A stretch of DNA of 64,000 nucleotides, taken from Inhella proteolytica (lineage in GTDB: Bacteria; Pseudomonadota; Gammaproteobacteria; Burkholderiales; Burkholderiaceae_C). The notes below the pieces were generated by a model. The model had not been told where the DNA came from, did no database searches, and saw only the letters and a list, made by a program, of their open reading frames with translations. Of this stretch, positions 51,055 to 59,883 are shown one piece after another. The DNA lies in contig NZ_JAEDAK010000006.1 of NCBI RefSeq assembly GCF_016093275.1, forward strand, positions 1 through 64,000. Direction: 5' to 3'. Within the stretch, counting starts at the first letter, position 1, and every line of letters begins with the position of its first letter. Made by a program: the position numbers and the translations under genes.

Positions 51055-51477
51055 TCAAGCATCTTTTCGTGTGTCGCGTTGATGTGCCGCCAGGGACTCC
51101 AGCAACCACGCGCGCGCCGCCCCCGGCAGCGCCACGAATGTCATTGCAAGAGCCCCCAGCGTGAACACCAGGCTCAGCCCTGGATGAACGACCGCGAGGT
51201 CGATGGCTACGAAGACGGCGCTCAGCACGCTGGACATTGCAAAGTACAGCAGCCATTCGCCTGCCGTCTGCGGCCCACCGTGCTTTCCGAAGAGGTCGCC
51301 GTGCCATGCCGAGATGGCCATCGGAGCCGTGAGCATGGAACCCCCGATGGCGACAAGCCAGAAATCCTTGCCGGAAAAGAAGATGGCCGCACACGCGCTA
51401 ACCAATGCCAGGAGCAATGCCAAGCCCAGCGCTGAGGCAATGACAGCATGCTTGCGGGATGCGGCAGCCCTGACCAT
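51055..51477 (-). CDS. Small membrane protein of unknown function
   Basis: A 140-residue protein with four hydrophobic segments: HAVIASALGLALLLALVSAC, FWLVAIGGSMLTAPMAISAW, WLLYFAMSSVLSAVFVAIDL and LSLVFTLGALAMTFVALPGA. No family recognised. ATG 51477 is taken as the start, though no ribosome binding site is evident and the frame stays open upstream. Confidence 0.6.
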   Translation of the reverse strand: MVRAAASRKHAVIASALGLALLLALVSACAAIFFSGKDFWLVAIGGSMLTAPMAISAWHGDLFGKHGGPQTAGEWLLYFAMSSVLSAVFVAIDLAVVHPGLSLVFTLGALAMTFVALPGAARAWLLESLAAHQRDTRKDA

Positions 51478-51501
51478 TTGAGCGAAGTCTATGCAGGGGC
51501 C

Positions 51502-51703
51502 TGAGTCTGCGCATAGCCACCTGGCTGGGGGGCAGGCATTCGACTCGGTTGGGGCTGCCGCCAGTCGCCAATTGGGCGGCCAGCTTGGTACCAGGGCGGT
51601 CGGAGCTTGTCGAATACCGACGGATTCGATCGTCGTCTTGCCGGAGCCCGCAGCCCCGCAAGAGGCTGTTTCGGCATCCCCTCGGCCAGCTCGGAGCACG
51701 CAC
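51502..51703. other. Intergenic region
   Basis: 202 bases between the membrane protein and the VOC gene. On the minus strand a stretch reads CGAAGSGKTTIESVG, which looks like a P-loop, but it is out of context and has no domain around it. An inverted repeat CTTGC...GCAAG lies at about 51639-51664. I see no supportable gene. Confidence 0.4.
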
Positions 51704-52117
51704 ATGACCAAGACGATCTTCATCACCCTCCCCGTCACCGACCTCACTGCCTCCACTGCCTTCTACAAGGCCCTGGGCTTCGAACCCAATCCGCAATTCA
51801 GCGACGACAGCGTCAGCGCCCTGGCTTGGAGTGAAGCGATCCACCTGATGCTGATGACTCACGCCAAATGGCGCGGCTTCACCGACCGGCCCTTCCCGCC
51901 GGCCGGCAGCGCCGGGCACATGCTGAACCTGGGGCTGGACGGCCGTGCGGCCGTGGACCGCATGAACGAGGCTGCGGCGGCTCACGGAGGGCGGGCCGAC
52001 GTGAACCCGGTGCAGGACCTGGGCTTCATGTACGCCCGCGACCTGGCCGATCCCGACGGCCATCTCTGGGGTGCGTTCTGGATGGACCCCGCGGCGGCGG
52101 GCGCTTCACAGGGCTGA
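51704..52117 (+). CDS. VOC-family protein (PhnB-like/lactoylglutathione lyase-like)
   Basis: A 137-residue protein: TKTIFITLPVTDLTASTAFYKALGFEPN, LAWSEAIHLMLMTHAKW, HMLNLGLDGRAAVDRM and the closing YARDLADPDGHLWGAFWMD. It resembles the glyoxalase/bleomycin-resistance group with Phe/Leu-Pro at the N-terminus. The first metal-ligand His is not obvious, so it may be a non-enzymatic or differently liganded member. ATG 51704 begins the domain. Confidence 0.82.
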   Translation: MTKTIFITLPVTDLTASTAFYKALGFEPNPQFSDDSVSALAWSEAIHLMLMTHAKWRGFTDRPFPPAGSAGHMLNLGLDGRAAVDRMNEAAAAHGGRADVNPVQDLGFMYARDLADPDGHLWGAFWMDPAAAGASQG

Positions 52118-52180
52118 GCGGCGCCGTCCACCGCAGCCACGGCTATCGTCGTGGCCCCCGCCGCCCCACCCGCGCCCCCA

Positions 52181-53104
52181 ATGCACCAGCTCCGCGCCCA
52201 CCTCCTGGCCAGCCTGCCCCTCGTCGCGGTGTTCGTGCTGCTGCAGGTGGCGCTGCCGGACCCGACCCTGCTCTGGGTCAACGCCCTCGCGCAGGCCCTG
52301 CTCTTCGTGGGCGTGGCGCTGCTGCCGGCCTGGCGCACCGGGCGCATGTCGTATGTGGACATCGCCTGGCCGCTGGGCCTGGCCTTGATCGGGCTGCAGG
52401 TCCTGCTGCTGGGCGACCCTTCAAACCTGCGCACCTTGGTGATCGGCCTGCTCTACCTGATCGCCGGCGGGCGCATGGGCGTGATGGCCCTGGTGGGCTG
52501 GCGCCATGGCCACTTTCAGCGCGAGCTGCCGCGCTATGAGTACCAGCGCCTGCGTTGGCAGCGCCGCGGCTGGAACGAGCGGGCGGCGCTGCTGTTCGAG
52601 ACGGCCTCGCAGGGCCTGGCCAACATGAGCGTGCTGGCGCTGCCGGCGCTGCTGCAGGCGGCCAATCCGGCGCCGGGCCTTTCCGCGCTGGAGCTTGCCG
52701 GCCATGCGCTGTGGCTGGCGGCCCTGGTGTTCGAAAACGTGGCCGATACGCAGAAGGCGCGCTTCGGTGCGCGCATGCGCAGCGCCGGGCAAAAGAATGC
52801 GCATTGCGACGTCGGCCTGTGGCGCTACAGCCGCCACCCGAACTACTTCGGTGAATGGATGGTGTGGAACGCGCTGGCGCTGAGCAGCCTGCCCTCGGTG
52901 CTGGTGCTCGCCGCGGCCGGCCCGGTGTGGCGGGGCCCGCTGCTGGCGGCGGCGCTGGCCTACATGAGCTGGGTGATGTACGGGGTGCTGACGCATTACT
53001 CGGGCGCCAAGCCGGCCGAGCATTACAGCGTGCTGAAGCGCCCCGGCTATGCCGAGTACCAGCGCCGCACCTCGATGTTCTTCCCGCGCCGGCCGCTGGA
53101 CTAA
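52181..53104 (+). CDS. DUF1295 membrane protein (steroid-reductase/isoprenylcysteine methyltransferase-like)
   Basis: A 307-residue integral membrane protein with about six to seven hydrophobic segments. The C-terminal motif GLWRYSRHPNYFGEWMVW is the DUF1295/steroid 5-alpha-reductase-like signature, where NADPH or SAM-type cofactors bind in relatives. HYSGAKPAEHYSVLKRPGYAEYQ is typical of the end. Substrate unknown, possibly a lipid. ATG 52181 starts before the first helix. Confidence 0.85.
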   Translation: MHQLRAHLLASLPLVAVFVLLQVALPDPTLLWVNALAQALLFVGVALLPAWRTGRMSYVDIAWPLGLALIGLQVLLLGDPSNLRTLVIGLLYLIAGGRMGVMALVGWRHGHFQRELPRYEYQRLRWQRRGWNERAALLFETASQGLANMSVLALPALLQAANPAPGLSALELAGHALWLAALVFENVADTQKARFGARMRSAGQKNAHCDVGLWRYSRHPNYFGEWMVWNALALSSLPSVLVLAAAGPVWRGPLLAAALAYMSWVMYGVLTHYSGAKPAEHYSVLKRPGYAEYQRRTSMFFPRRPLD

Positions 53105-53135
53105 GGCCGCCTGCCCCCGGACTTGCCGGCGCTCC

Positions 53136-53159
53136 CTGGTGACAACCCGAAGGGAATGG
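53136..53159. repeat. Fragment matching the 45283 element
   Basis: CTGGTGACAACCCGAAGGGA-ATGG differs by one base from 45403-45426 inside the inverted-repeat element. The surrounding bases do not continue the match, so this is a remnant or a shared short module. Confidence 0.5.
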
Positions 53160-53223
53160 CCCCGAGCTCCCCGGGTGGGATCCGGGCCTAACCTCGGCCC
53201 CAACGATCGAAGAAGGCAATCCG

Positions 53224-54063
53224 ATGTTGACCCCCACCCAACAGCAGCAGTACCAGCAGGATGGCTACCTGGTGCTGCCGAACTTCAAGACCGCCGCCGA
53301 GATCGCCGCGCTGCGCGAGCGCGCCGAGGCCATCGTCGAGGCCTTTGATCCGGGCGAGAGCCGGACGATCTTCACGACGAATGAGCAATCGCGGCATACC
53401 GACGACTACTTCATGGGCTCGGCGGACACCATCCGCTGCTTCTTCGAGGAAGAGGCCTTCGACGCCCAGGGCCAGCTGAAGCAAGCCAAGGCGCTGTCGA
53501 TCAACAAGATCGGCCACGCGATGCACGACCTGGACCCGGTGTTCGAGCGCTTCTCGCGCGGGCCGGCGCTGGCCGAGCTGGCGCGGGACCTGGCCTTAAG
53601 AGCGCCGCAGATCTGGCAGTCGATGTACATCTTCAAGCAGCCCGGCATCGGCGGCGAAGTGGGCTGGCACCAGGACGCCACCTTCTTCGACACCACGCCG
53701 ATCACCGTCACCACTTTCTGGTTCGCGCTGGAAGACGCGACGCTGAACAACGGCTGCCTGTGGACGGAGCCGGGCGGCCACCGCGGCCCGCTGCGCGAGC
53801 GCTTCGTCAAGCAGGGCGCGGGCGCGGGGATGGAAAAGCTGGACGCCACGCCCTGGCCCGATGGCAGCCGCGCGGTGCCGCTGGAGTGCGGGGCGGGCAC
53901 GCTGGTGGTGTTCCACGGCCTGCTGCCGCACTACAGCGCGGCGAACCGCTCGGCGCAGTCACGCCACGCCTACACCTTGCACGTGACGGATGCGGGCAGC
54001 GCCTACTCGCCGCGCAACTGGCTGCAGCGCGGCGCGAACCTGCCGGTGCGCGGTTTTATCTAG
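53224..54063 (+). CDS. Phytanoyl-CoA dioxygenase-family protein
   Basis: A 279-residue Fe(II)/2-oxoglutarate oxygenase. VGWHQDATFF gives the HxD iron ligands, and VVFHGLLPHYSAANRSAQSRHAYTLH gives the distal His and the 2-oxoglutarate-binding Arg. Tyr/Gly-rich FKQPGIGGEV precedes them. It is much closer to human PHYHD1-like proteins in layout than the gene at 27931. Substrate unknown. Its TAG stop shares the palindromic CTAG with the stop of the convergent kinase gene (4-bp overlap). Confidence 0.88.
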   Translation: MLTPTQQQQYQQDGYLVLPNFKTAAEIAALRERAEAIVEAFDPGESRTIFTTNEQSRHTDDYFMGSADTIRCFFEEEAFDAQGQLKQAKALSINKIGHAMHDLDPVFERFSRGPALAELARDLALRAPQIWQSMYIFKQPGIGGEVGWHQDATFFDTTPITVTTFWFALEDATLNNGCLWTEPGGHRGPLRERFVKQGAGAGMEKLDATPWPDGSRAVPLECGAGTLVVFHGLLPHYSAANRSAQSRHAYTLHVTDAGSAYSPRNWLQRGANLPVRGFI

Positions 54064-57000
54064 CTTTCCAGCAGCGCCGCAAACAGGGCTTCGTTCTCGC
54101 TGTCGATCGCCTGCAGCAGCCGCGCCCGCCAGGCCTGGATGCCCGCGCTGGCCGGGAAGTCCTCGCGGTCCAGGATGCGGCGCAGGTCCGAGTAGCGGTA
54201 GATCGGGATCGGGCGCAGCGCCGCCACGATGGGCGCCAACAGCGCGCGCTCGCTGGCATCGAGTTCGGGCACGGAAAGGTCGGTCTGGCTGGCCTGCGTG
54301 CGCACGGGCTCAAGGGCTGCGCCCGGCGCGGCATCGGTGGTCGCAAGCGGCAGCGTGAACCAGAAGGTCGAGCCTTGGCCCACTTCGGAAGCCACGCCGA
54401 TCTGCCCGCCATGGGCCTCCACCGCCAGCTTGCAGAAGTTCAGCCCCAGTCCGGTGGAGCGCACCAGGCCGGAATCCCGCGCCTGGTATTGACCGAACTT
54501 GGCGAACACCGCCTCCAGGCGCTCGGCCGGGATGCCCTCGCCGCTGTCCTGCACCTGCACGCGCACCTGCGCCTCGCCCTCGGCCGCGGCATGGATCACG
54601 ATGCGGCCATTGGTCGGCGTGTACTTCACGGCATTGGTCAGCAGATTGACGAGCACGCGCTCCAGCATCTCGCCGTCGCCGCGCACGCTCAAACCCGCGG
54701 GCACTTCCAGCTCCACCGTCTGGTTCTTGCGCTCCACCAGGAAGCGCACCTGCTCCACCGCCTGGGCCGCCAGCGCGGCCAGGGCCACGGGGCGGGTGTC
54801 CAGCACCACCTGGGTGTCCTCGAACTTCTGCACGTCCAGGATGTTCAGCACCAGGGTCAGCATCTGCCGCGAGGATTGCTTCAGCTGTTCCAGGCGCGAA
54901 AGCAGCGCAGGTGAATCCAGCGTGCTCAGGATGGCGCCCAGCGGGTTCTTCAGGTCGTGGACGATCATGCCCAGCATCCCGCGCTTGAACTGGTCCAGCG
55001 CCACCAGGCGCTCGTTGGCGCTCCGCAGCGCCTCGGTGCGCTCGGTCACCGTGGCTTCCAGCGCGGCCTTTTGCGCCAGCAGGCGGTGAAGCCGCCAGCG
55101 CAGCAGGCCCCAGCCCAGCGCGGCCAGCAGCAGCGCATAGCCCAGGTAGGCCCAGGGGCTGCGGTACCAGGGCGGCAGCACCGCAAAGCTGTAGCGGGCT
55201 TCGCCGCCCACCGTGTCGTACAGGTCCTTGGCGCGCACGCGGAACACGTAGCGGCCTTCGAGCAGGTTGTTGTAGTCCTTGTAGCTCTCGGCGCTCCAGT
55301 CGGACCAGCCCTTGTCGCTGCCCTCCAGCATCACCTGGTAGCGCAGCGCGCCGTCGCCATCAAAGCGCGGCGCGCCGTACTCGAAGCGCAGGGCGTTCTC
55401 GGCGTAGGGCAGTTCCAGCGCCGCGGGCTTGCCCTGGCCGCCAAAGAGCAGGCGGCCGCGCGCGTCCGTCACCCGGCTCAGCAGGGTGCCAAAGGGCTTG
55501 GGCTCGGCCTTGTCCAGCCGGCCGTCGTAGCGGAACACGCCTTCACCCATGCCGAACCAGGCCACGCCGTCGCCATCGGCGTAGATGCTGAAGGTCTCCT
55601 GCCCGGTCAGCGGCCGCAGCATGCGCGCGTCCCAGCGCTGGCCGCCCTGGCCATCGGGGCGGATCAGCCCCGTCTCCTTCAGGCCCGTGGCCGGGTCTTC
55701 GGTGTAGGCCCACAGGCCATTGGCGGCGTCCTCGTGCAGCACGTACACGGTGCGGGGCTGCGGGAACAGCTGGGCATAGCGCGGGTCGGGGGCGAAGCGG
55801 CCGGTGCCAGCCTCGAAGCGATAGATGCCGGCGCTGGTGGCAAAGGCGGGCCGGCCGCCCACCGGGAACACCAGGTTGAAGTTGGCGCTGGGCAGGCCCT
55901 GCTCGGTGCCAAAGCGGGTGAAGGGCAGTTCGCCCACCGTGCCGTCCGCCTGCAGGCCAGTCAGGTCCACGCGCACGATGCCGCTGTTGTAGGTACCCAC
56001 CCAGAGCCGGCCGTCGGCGTCCTCCACCAGCGTGCGAACCGAGTCCTTCAGGCCCGGCACGCGCCCGGCTTCGCGCCAGCGCTGGCCATCAAAGTGCAGC
56101 AGTGCCAGGCCGTCGCCTAGGCCCACCATCAGCCAGCCGGGGTGCTGGCGCGGCGCGAGCAAGGCTTGGGCGTTGTAGGCGTCCAGCACGGCGGTGGGGT
56201 GGTCGTCTTCCACGGCGTGCACTCCATAGGCTCCGGCCTGCAGTAGGCGCTGGCCGGTAGAGAGAAAGGCCCAGGTCAGGTCGCGAATTTGGGGCACAGG
56301 CAGCAGGCGGGGCCGCGGGCCGGGCTGTAGACCATAGGCCCCTTGCGTGGTGCCAAGTAGCAATTGACCCATGTGACGGTGAACGCTGCTCACCGGTTGC
56401 TCCAAACCGTGGCGTGCGTCCAGCCGGCTCAGCGGAGCCGCCATGGCCAGGTGGGCCAGCCCATTGCCCAGGGCCAGCCACAGTCCGCCATCTCGGTCTT
56501 GAAAGGTGGCGGTCACGCTTTGGTCGCCGAGGCCCTCTGACTTGCCATAGCGGGCATTTAGGCGGCCTTCCGCATCCAGCACGTACAAGCCGCCCTTCAG
56601 CGTACCGACCACCATTCGGCCATCAGCAAGCCGCAACAGGCTCTTTTCCTGAACCTCATCAGCCAACAGGGCGGCATCCACTTCAGTAGGCCAGGGCGTG
56701 ACGCGGCCTTGCTCGTAGCGCACAAAACCATGATCCCGGCTGTAGATCAACAGGACGGGATGCTCCCCACCGCCGCCAGGCAAGGCCAGCAGGCCGATTG
56801 GCTTCTTTTCATCAAAGCGCCCCCCTTCGGGCAAGCCAACCAGACGCTCACCGCGTAACTGCAACAGGCCGCGCCCGGACTCGACAACAAACACCCCCTG
56901 CGCGCCACCTTGGGCTACTCCGAAAAGCCCTGCCGGTGCCCAATGGTGGAAGCGACCGTCCCGCCAGAGCAGCAGCCTTTGGGGGCTGGAGAACACCACG

Positions 57001-57473
57001 CCGTCGGTGGTGATCAGGGTGTTCCAAACGTCAGAGAAGCCGCGCGCCTCGGCCGGCAATCGGTGCAGCAGCGATATGTAGTGCAACTGACCATCCGCCG
57101 CCGGAGACAGGTAGCCCACTTCGCCCACGGCGCCCACAAAGACGCGCCCCGTGTGATCGACCGCCAAGGAGCGCACTGTCGATTGATTGGTAACCGGCGT
57201 CAGGCGCCAGCGCTGGCCGTCAAAGTGGAGCACCCCCCGGTTGTTGCCTACGAACAGCGTGCCGTCAGCACCTTGCGCCAGGGCCCAGTTCTGCCCCTCT
57301 GCCCCGTAGTCGCTTGGACGGACGGTGCGCAGCAGGGGGGTGCCTGCCTCCAGCTGGGGCGCGGCGGCAGCCGGCGCGGCGATGGCGGCATGCGATGCGC
57401 TGAACCCAAGCAGCAAGGCGCAGCAAAGCAGCGTGCGCCAGCCGCTGCCGAGCAAGAACAGAGGAGTGCGCAT
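54060..57473 (-). CDS. Two-component-regulator-propeller sensor histidine kinase
   Basis: A 1137-residue membrane sensor kinase. After a signal peptide (MRTPLFLLGSGWRTLLCCAL) come about 700 residues of beta-propeller repeats (GQNWALAQGADGTLFVGNN, VRSLAVDHTGRVFVGAV, RTLVEDADGRLWVGTYNSG). A Y_Y_Y domain follows (LRYQVMLEGSDKGWSDWS, FRVRAKDLYD), then one TM (WAYLGYALLLAALGWGLL). The kinase core has HisKA with GMIVHDLKNPLG (His839) and HATPase with LLTNAVKYTPTNG, DSGEGIP and TGLGLNFCKLA. A tail of about 80 residues follows. There is no receiver domain, so a separate response regulator must exist. ATG 57473 gives the signal peptide; the longer upstream frame is not supported. Confidence 0.92.
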   Translation of the reverse strand: MRTPLFLLGSGWRTLLCCALLLGFSASHAAIAAPAAAAPQLEAGTPLLRTVRPSDYGAEGQNWALAQGADGTLFVGNNRGVLHFDGQRWRLTPVTNQSTVRSLAVDHTGRVFVGAVGEVGYLSPAADGQLHYISLLHRLPAEARGFSDVWNTLITTDGVVFSSPQRLLLWRDGRFHHWAPAGLFGVAQGGAQGVFVVESGRGLLQLRGERLVGLPEGGRFDEKKPIGLLALPGGGGEHPVLLIYSRDHGFVRYEQGRVTPWPTEVDAALLADEVQEKSLLRLADGRMVVGTLKGGLYVLDAEGRLNARYGKSEGLGDQSVTATFQDRDGGLWLALGNGLAHLAMAAPLSRLDARHGLEQPVSSVHRHMGQLLLGTTQGAYGLQPGPRPRLLPVPQIRDLTWAFLSTGQRLLQAGAYGVHAVEDDHPTAVLDAYNAQALLAPRQHPGWLMVGLGDGLALLHFDGQRWREAGRVPGLKDSVRTLVEDADGRLWVGTYNSGIVRVDLTGLQADGTVGELPFTRFGTEQGLPSANFNLVFPVGGRPAFATSAGIYRFEAGTGRFAPDPRYAQLFPQPRTVYVLHEDAANGLWAYTEDPATGLKETGLIRPDGQGGQRWDARMLRPLTGQETFSIYADGDGVAWFGMGEGVFRYDGRLDKAEPKPFGTLLSRVTDARGRLLFGGQGKPAALELPYAENALRFEYGAPRFDGDGALRYQVMLEGSDKGWSDWSAESYKDYNNLLEGRYVFRVRAKDLYDTVGGEARYSFAVLPPWYRSPWAYLGYALLLAALGWGLLRWRLHRLLAQKAALEATVTERTEALRSANERLVALDQFKRGMLGMIVHDLKNPLGAILSTLDSPALLSRLEQLKQSSRQMLTLVLNILDVQKFEDTQVVLDTRPVALAALAAQAVEQVRFLVERKNQTVELEVPAGLSVRGDGEMLERVLVNLLTNAVKYTPTNGRIVIHAAAEGEAQVRVQVQDSGEGIPAERLEAVFAKFGQYQARDSGLVRSTGLGLNFCKLAVEAHGGQIGVASEVGQGSTFWFTLPLATTDAAPGAALEPVRTQASQTDLSVPELDASERALLAPIVAALRPIPIYRYSDLRRILDREDFPASAGIQAWRARLLQAIDSENEALFAALLES

Positions 57474-57522
57474 GCCAAGGCTCCGTGCGGGTGCTCGGGC
57501 CGTTACTACCACGGCCCTTTGG

Positions 57523-57612
57523 GGCGCGCGAGGGTACCTGCTCACGGCCCCGCAGCTGATCGGCGTTATTGCCGGGTAGGCGTGCCGCGGCCTGGAACTA
57601 CCCTCGCGCGCC
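57523..57612. repeat. 14-bp inverted repeat pair in the divergent promoter region
   Basis: GGCGCGCGAGGGTA (57523-57536) and TACCCTCGCGCGCC (57599-57612) are exact complements 62 bases apart. They lie between the divergent sensor kinase gene and the gene at 57667. They could be a looped regulatory site or the ends of a small inserted segment. Confidence 0.5.
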
Positions 57613-57666
57613 GGTTCGCCGCCCCTCAATAGTGGGGGGCTTGCGGCCGCCGAACAGGAGGAAACC

Positions 57667-58041
57667 GTGAGTAACAGCAATACCAACGTCAGCATCGTCA
57701 ATGTCACCGTGGTCAACAGCCAGACGGTGAACCTCAGCTATTCCACCGGCAACAACCCGCCCGCCAACAACAACGGCAATGTGCCGGAGCGTGAAGGGCA
57801 GGGCGCGGCCACCATCAGCTACAGCTCGGGTGTGGCCGGCTGGTCGGTCTGCGGGTATGTGGTCACCGGTGCCGTTCCTTCGGACATGAGCATCAGCACC
57901 GTGGGCAATAGCGTGGTCATTCGCGACGCAGCGACGGCAACGACGCAGGAGCAGCTGAACTTCAGTCTCCAGGTCAAGGATGCGCACGGCCATGTCTACA
58001 CCAGCCCTGATCCGCTGGTCATCAACGTGCCGCCCAAGTGA
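57667..58041 (+). CDS. Small beta-rich protein, possibly DP-EP family
   Basis: A 124-residue, Ser/Asn/Val-rich protein without a signal peptide or Cys pair, probably all-beta. The C-terminus YTSPDPLVINVPPK parallels SKDPVIVNEPD in the gene at 58241, the DP...(E)P ending of the family I recall as DP-EP. AGGAGG (57655-57660) supports the GTG start 57667. Function unknown; it lies beside the sensor kinase gene, divergently transcribed. Confidence 0.6.
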   Translation: MSNSNTNVSIVNVTVVNSQTVNLSYSTGNNPPANNNGNVPEREGQGAATISYSSGVAGWSVCGYVVTGAVPSDMSISTVGNSVVIRDAATATTQEQLNFSLQVKDAHGHVYTSPDPLVINVPPK

Positions 58042-58240
58042 TCCGACTGGAGGGTGCAACGCGCCAGGCATTCCCGGCGGGTTGGCAGGAATGAGCGCTT
58101 GTGTCCAACTGGCCGGATGCTCCATTCCGTCACGGCCAGGGCGAATGGCACTTGCTAGCATCCGCCGCCCTGGCGCATGGGGGCCTGGCCTGTGAAGCCG
58201 GGCTCAATGTGCGCGCCTTTTCACACCTCAAAGTCTCCGC

Positions 58241-58711
58241 GTGAAACCCGCACTCCTGCTCAGCCTCGCGACCCTTCTGCCGCTGTCGACCCTGGCCGCG
58301 ACCCCTTGTCAACGCTCGCTCTCGGCCAACCCCAACATCGTCATTCCGGTGTACGTGAACGCCCAGCGTGAGGTCAGCAACCACCCGCAGTACCCGGGCG
58401 GCAGCTTCACCAGCTACCGCGTGAGCCTGGGCGCCAACAACGAGTTTGACCAGCTCTGCATCACGCACCGCAACGCGGTGATGCTGTTCACTCTGCTCAA
58501 CCAGAGCCAGTACGAGTTCATCGACATCCGCTTCTACGAGAACGGCCTGCCCTCTGCGCAGATCCTGCAGACCGAGGTGCAGGGGAATTACGTGCGGGTG
58601 ATCAACAAGAACGATTCCGCCACCCGGCTGAAGTACGTGGTGATCCTGCGTGACCGCAGCACGGGCGCGGTGATCAGCAAGGATCCGGTGATCGTCAACG
58701 AGCCGGATTGA
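58241..58711 (+). CDS. Exported small protein, possibly DP-EP family
   Basis: A 156-residue protein with a signal peptide (MKPALLLSLATLLPLSTLAA), one Cys near the mature N-terminus and one mid-chain. The body is beta-rich (NIVIPVYVNAQREV, YEFIDIRFYENGL, RLKYVVILRDRSTGAV), ending DPVIVNEPD. The last 30 residues align with the end of the previous gene. GTG 58241 is the start; no strong ribosome binding site. Possibly a secreted surface or matrix component (inference). Confidence 0.58.
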   Translation: MKPALLLSLATLLPLSTLAATPCQRSLSANPNIVIPVYVNAQREVSNHPQYPGGSFTSYRVSLGANNEFDQLCITHRNAVMLFTLLNQSQYEFIDIRFYENGLPSAQILQTEVQGNYVRVINKNDSATRLKYVVILRDRSTGAVISKDPVIVNEPD

Positions 58712-58838
58712 GGGTTCGCGCCGACCAGCACGGCCCGCGGCGGGCGCGCGGCGGCACCGGTTCTACGATCCGGCCGCACCCAGCCGCTGGACCCCGGCGT
58801 TGGCCAAGCCCCCTCCTTCCCGCGCCGGCGGAGCCGTG

Positions 58839-59804
58839 ATGCAGCAGATCCTCGTCGTTGACGACGAACTCGAGCACCTGAACGCCCTTTGCGAGCTCCT
58901 GCAAGGCGGCGGCTATCAGGTGCTGCGCACCAGCCGGCCGGAGCGGGCGCTGGCGATTGCCGAGAGCCAGCGGCCCGATCTCGTCATCACCGATTGGGAC
59001 ATGCCGGGCCTCTCCGGCATCGAGCTGATCCGCCAGCTCAAAGCACACCCAGCCACGCGCGACATCCCGGTCATCATGTGCACCGGCAGCATGACCACGG
59101 CGGCGCACCTGGAAACCGCGCTGCAGGCCGGCGCGGTGGACTATGTGCGCAAGCCGGTGGAGCCCATTGAGCTGCGCGCACGCACCCGCTCGATGCTGCA
59201 GCTCGCCGCCTCCTACCGGCAGATCCTGGCCAAGGAGCAAGAGCTGGCGCGGCAGAACGAGCTGCTGAACCAGCAGAAGCAGGAGCTGCACCAGGCGGCC
59301 ATCACCGACCGGCTCACCGGCCTGCACAACCGCGCCTATCTGGTGGACCAGCTGAGCCGCGAGTTCAGCAACAGCCGGCGCTACGGCCGCCCCTTGAGCT
59401 GCCTGCTGCTGGACATCGACCACTTCAAGTCGGTCAACGACCGCCACGGCCATCTGGTGGGCGACGCGGTGCTGCGCCACACCGCACAGCTGCTGAGCCG
59501 CGGCCTGCGCCGCGGCGACGTGCTGGCGCGCTACGGCGGCGAGGAGTTCGTGCTGCTGCTGCCCGGCACCCCGGCCGCCAGCGCGCAGGCCTTGGCCGAG
59601 AGCCTGCGCGCCAGCGTGGCCCAGGCCGTATGGGTTCAGGGGGAACTGAGCCTGCCGCTCACGATCAGCATCGGCGTGGCCGACAACCTGGCGGGCCAGG
59701 CGGAGGACGAGACGGCGCTGCTCCGCCACGCCGACGCGGCGCTGTACGCGGCGAAGCGCCAGGGCCGCAATCGGGTGGTGGTGCACGCCGAGCCGGTGGG
59801 CTGA
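58839..59804 (+). CDS. Response regulator diguanylate cyclase (copy 1)
   Basis: A 321-residue cytoplasmic protein: N-terminal receiver with VVDDE and acceptor Asp52 (VITDWDMPGL), a short coiled coil (about 130-160), and a GGDEF domain. The active site is RYGGEEF (GGEEF at 233-237), competent for cyclic-di-GMP synthesis. RRGD five residues earlier fits the inhibitory I-site RxxD. ATG 58839 follows GGAG. The next gene is a near-identical layout, so the pair arose by tandem duplication. The cognate kinase is not obvious. Confidence 0.93.
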   Translation: MQQILVVDDELEHLNALCELLQGGGYQVLRTSRPERALAIAESQRPDLVITDWDMPGLSGIELIRQLKAHPATRDIPVIMCTGSMTTAAHLETALQAGAVDYVRKPVEPIELRARTRSMLQLAASYRQILAKEQELARQNELLNQQKQELHQAAITDRLTGLHNRAYLVDQLSREFSNSRRYGRPLSCLLLDIDHFKSVNDRHGHLVGDAVLRHTAQLLSRGLRRGDVLARYGGEEFVLLLPGTPAASAQALAESLRASVAQAVWVQGELSLPLTISIGVADNLAGQAEDETALLRHADAALYAAKRQGRNRVVVHAEPVG

Positions 59805-59883
59805 GCCGTCGTACCATCGCGCCGCACCAGGCCGAGCGCGGGCTGTTGGAGCGCCCCTTCTACCCGGCGGTTGTGGCACGGCG

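Noticed and set aside
51502-51703. P-loop-like CGAAGSGKTT stretch on the minus strand
   Set aside because: It is isolated, not followed by Walker B or any ATPase fold, and sits upstream of the membrane protein start; best explained by chance in GC-rich sequence.
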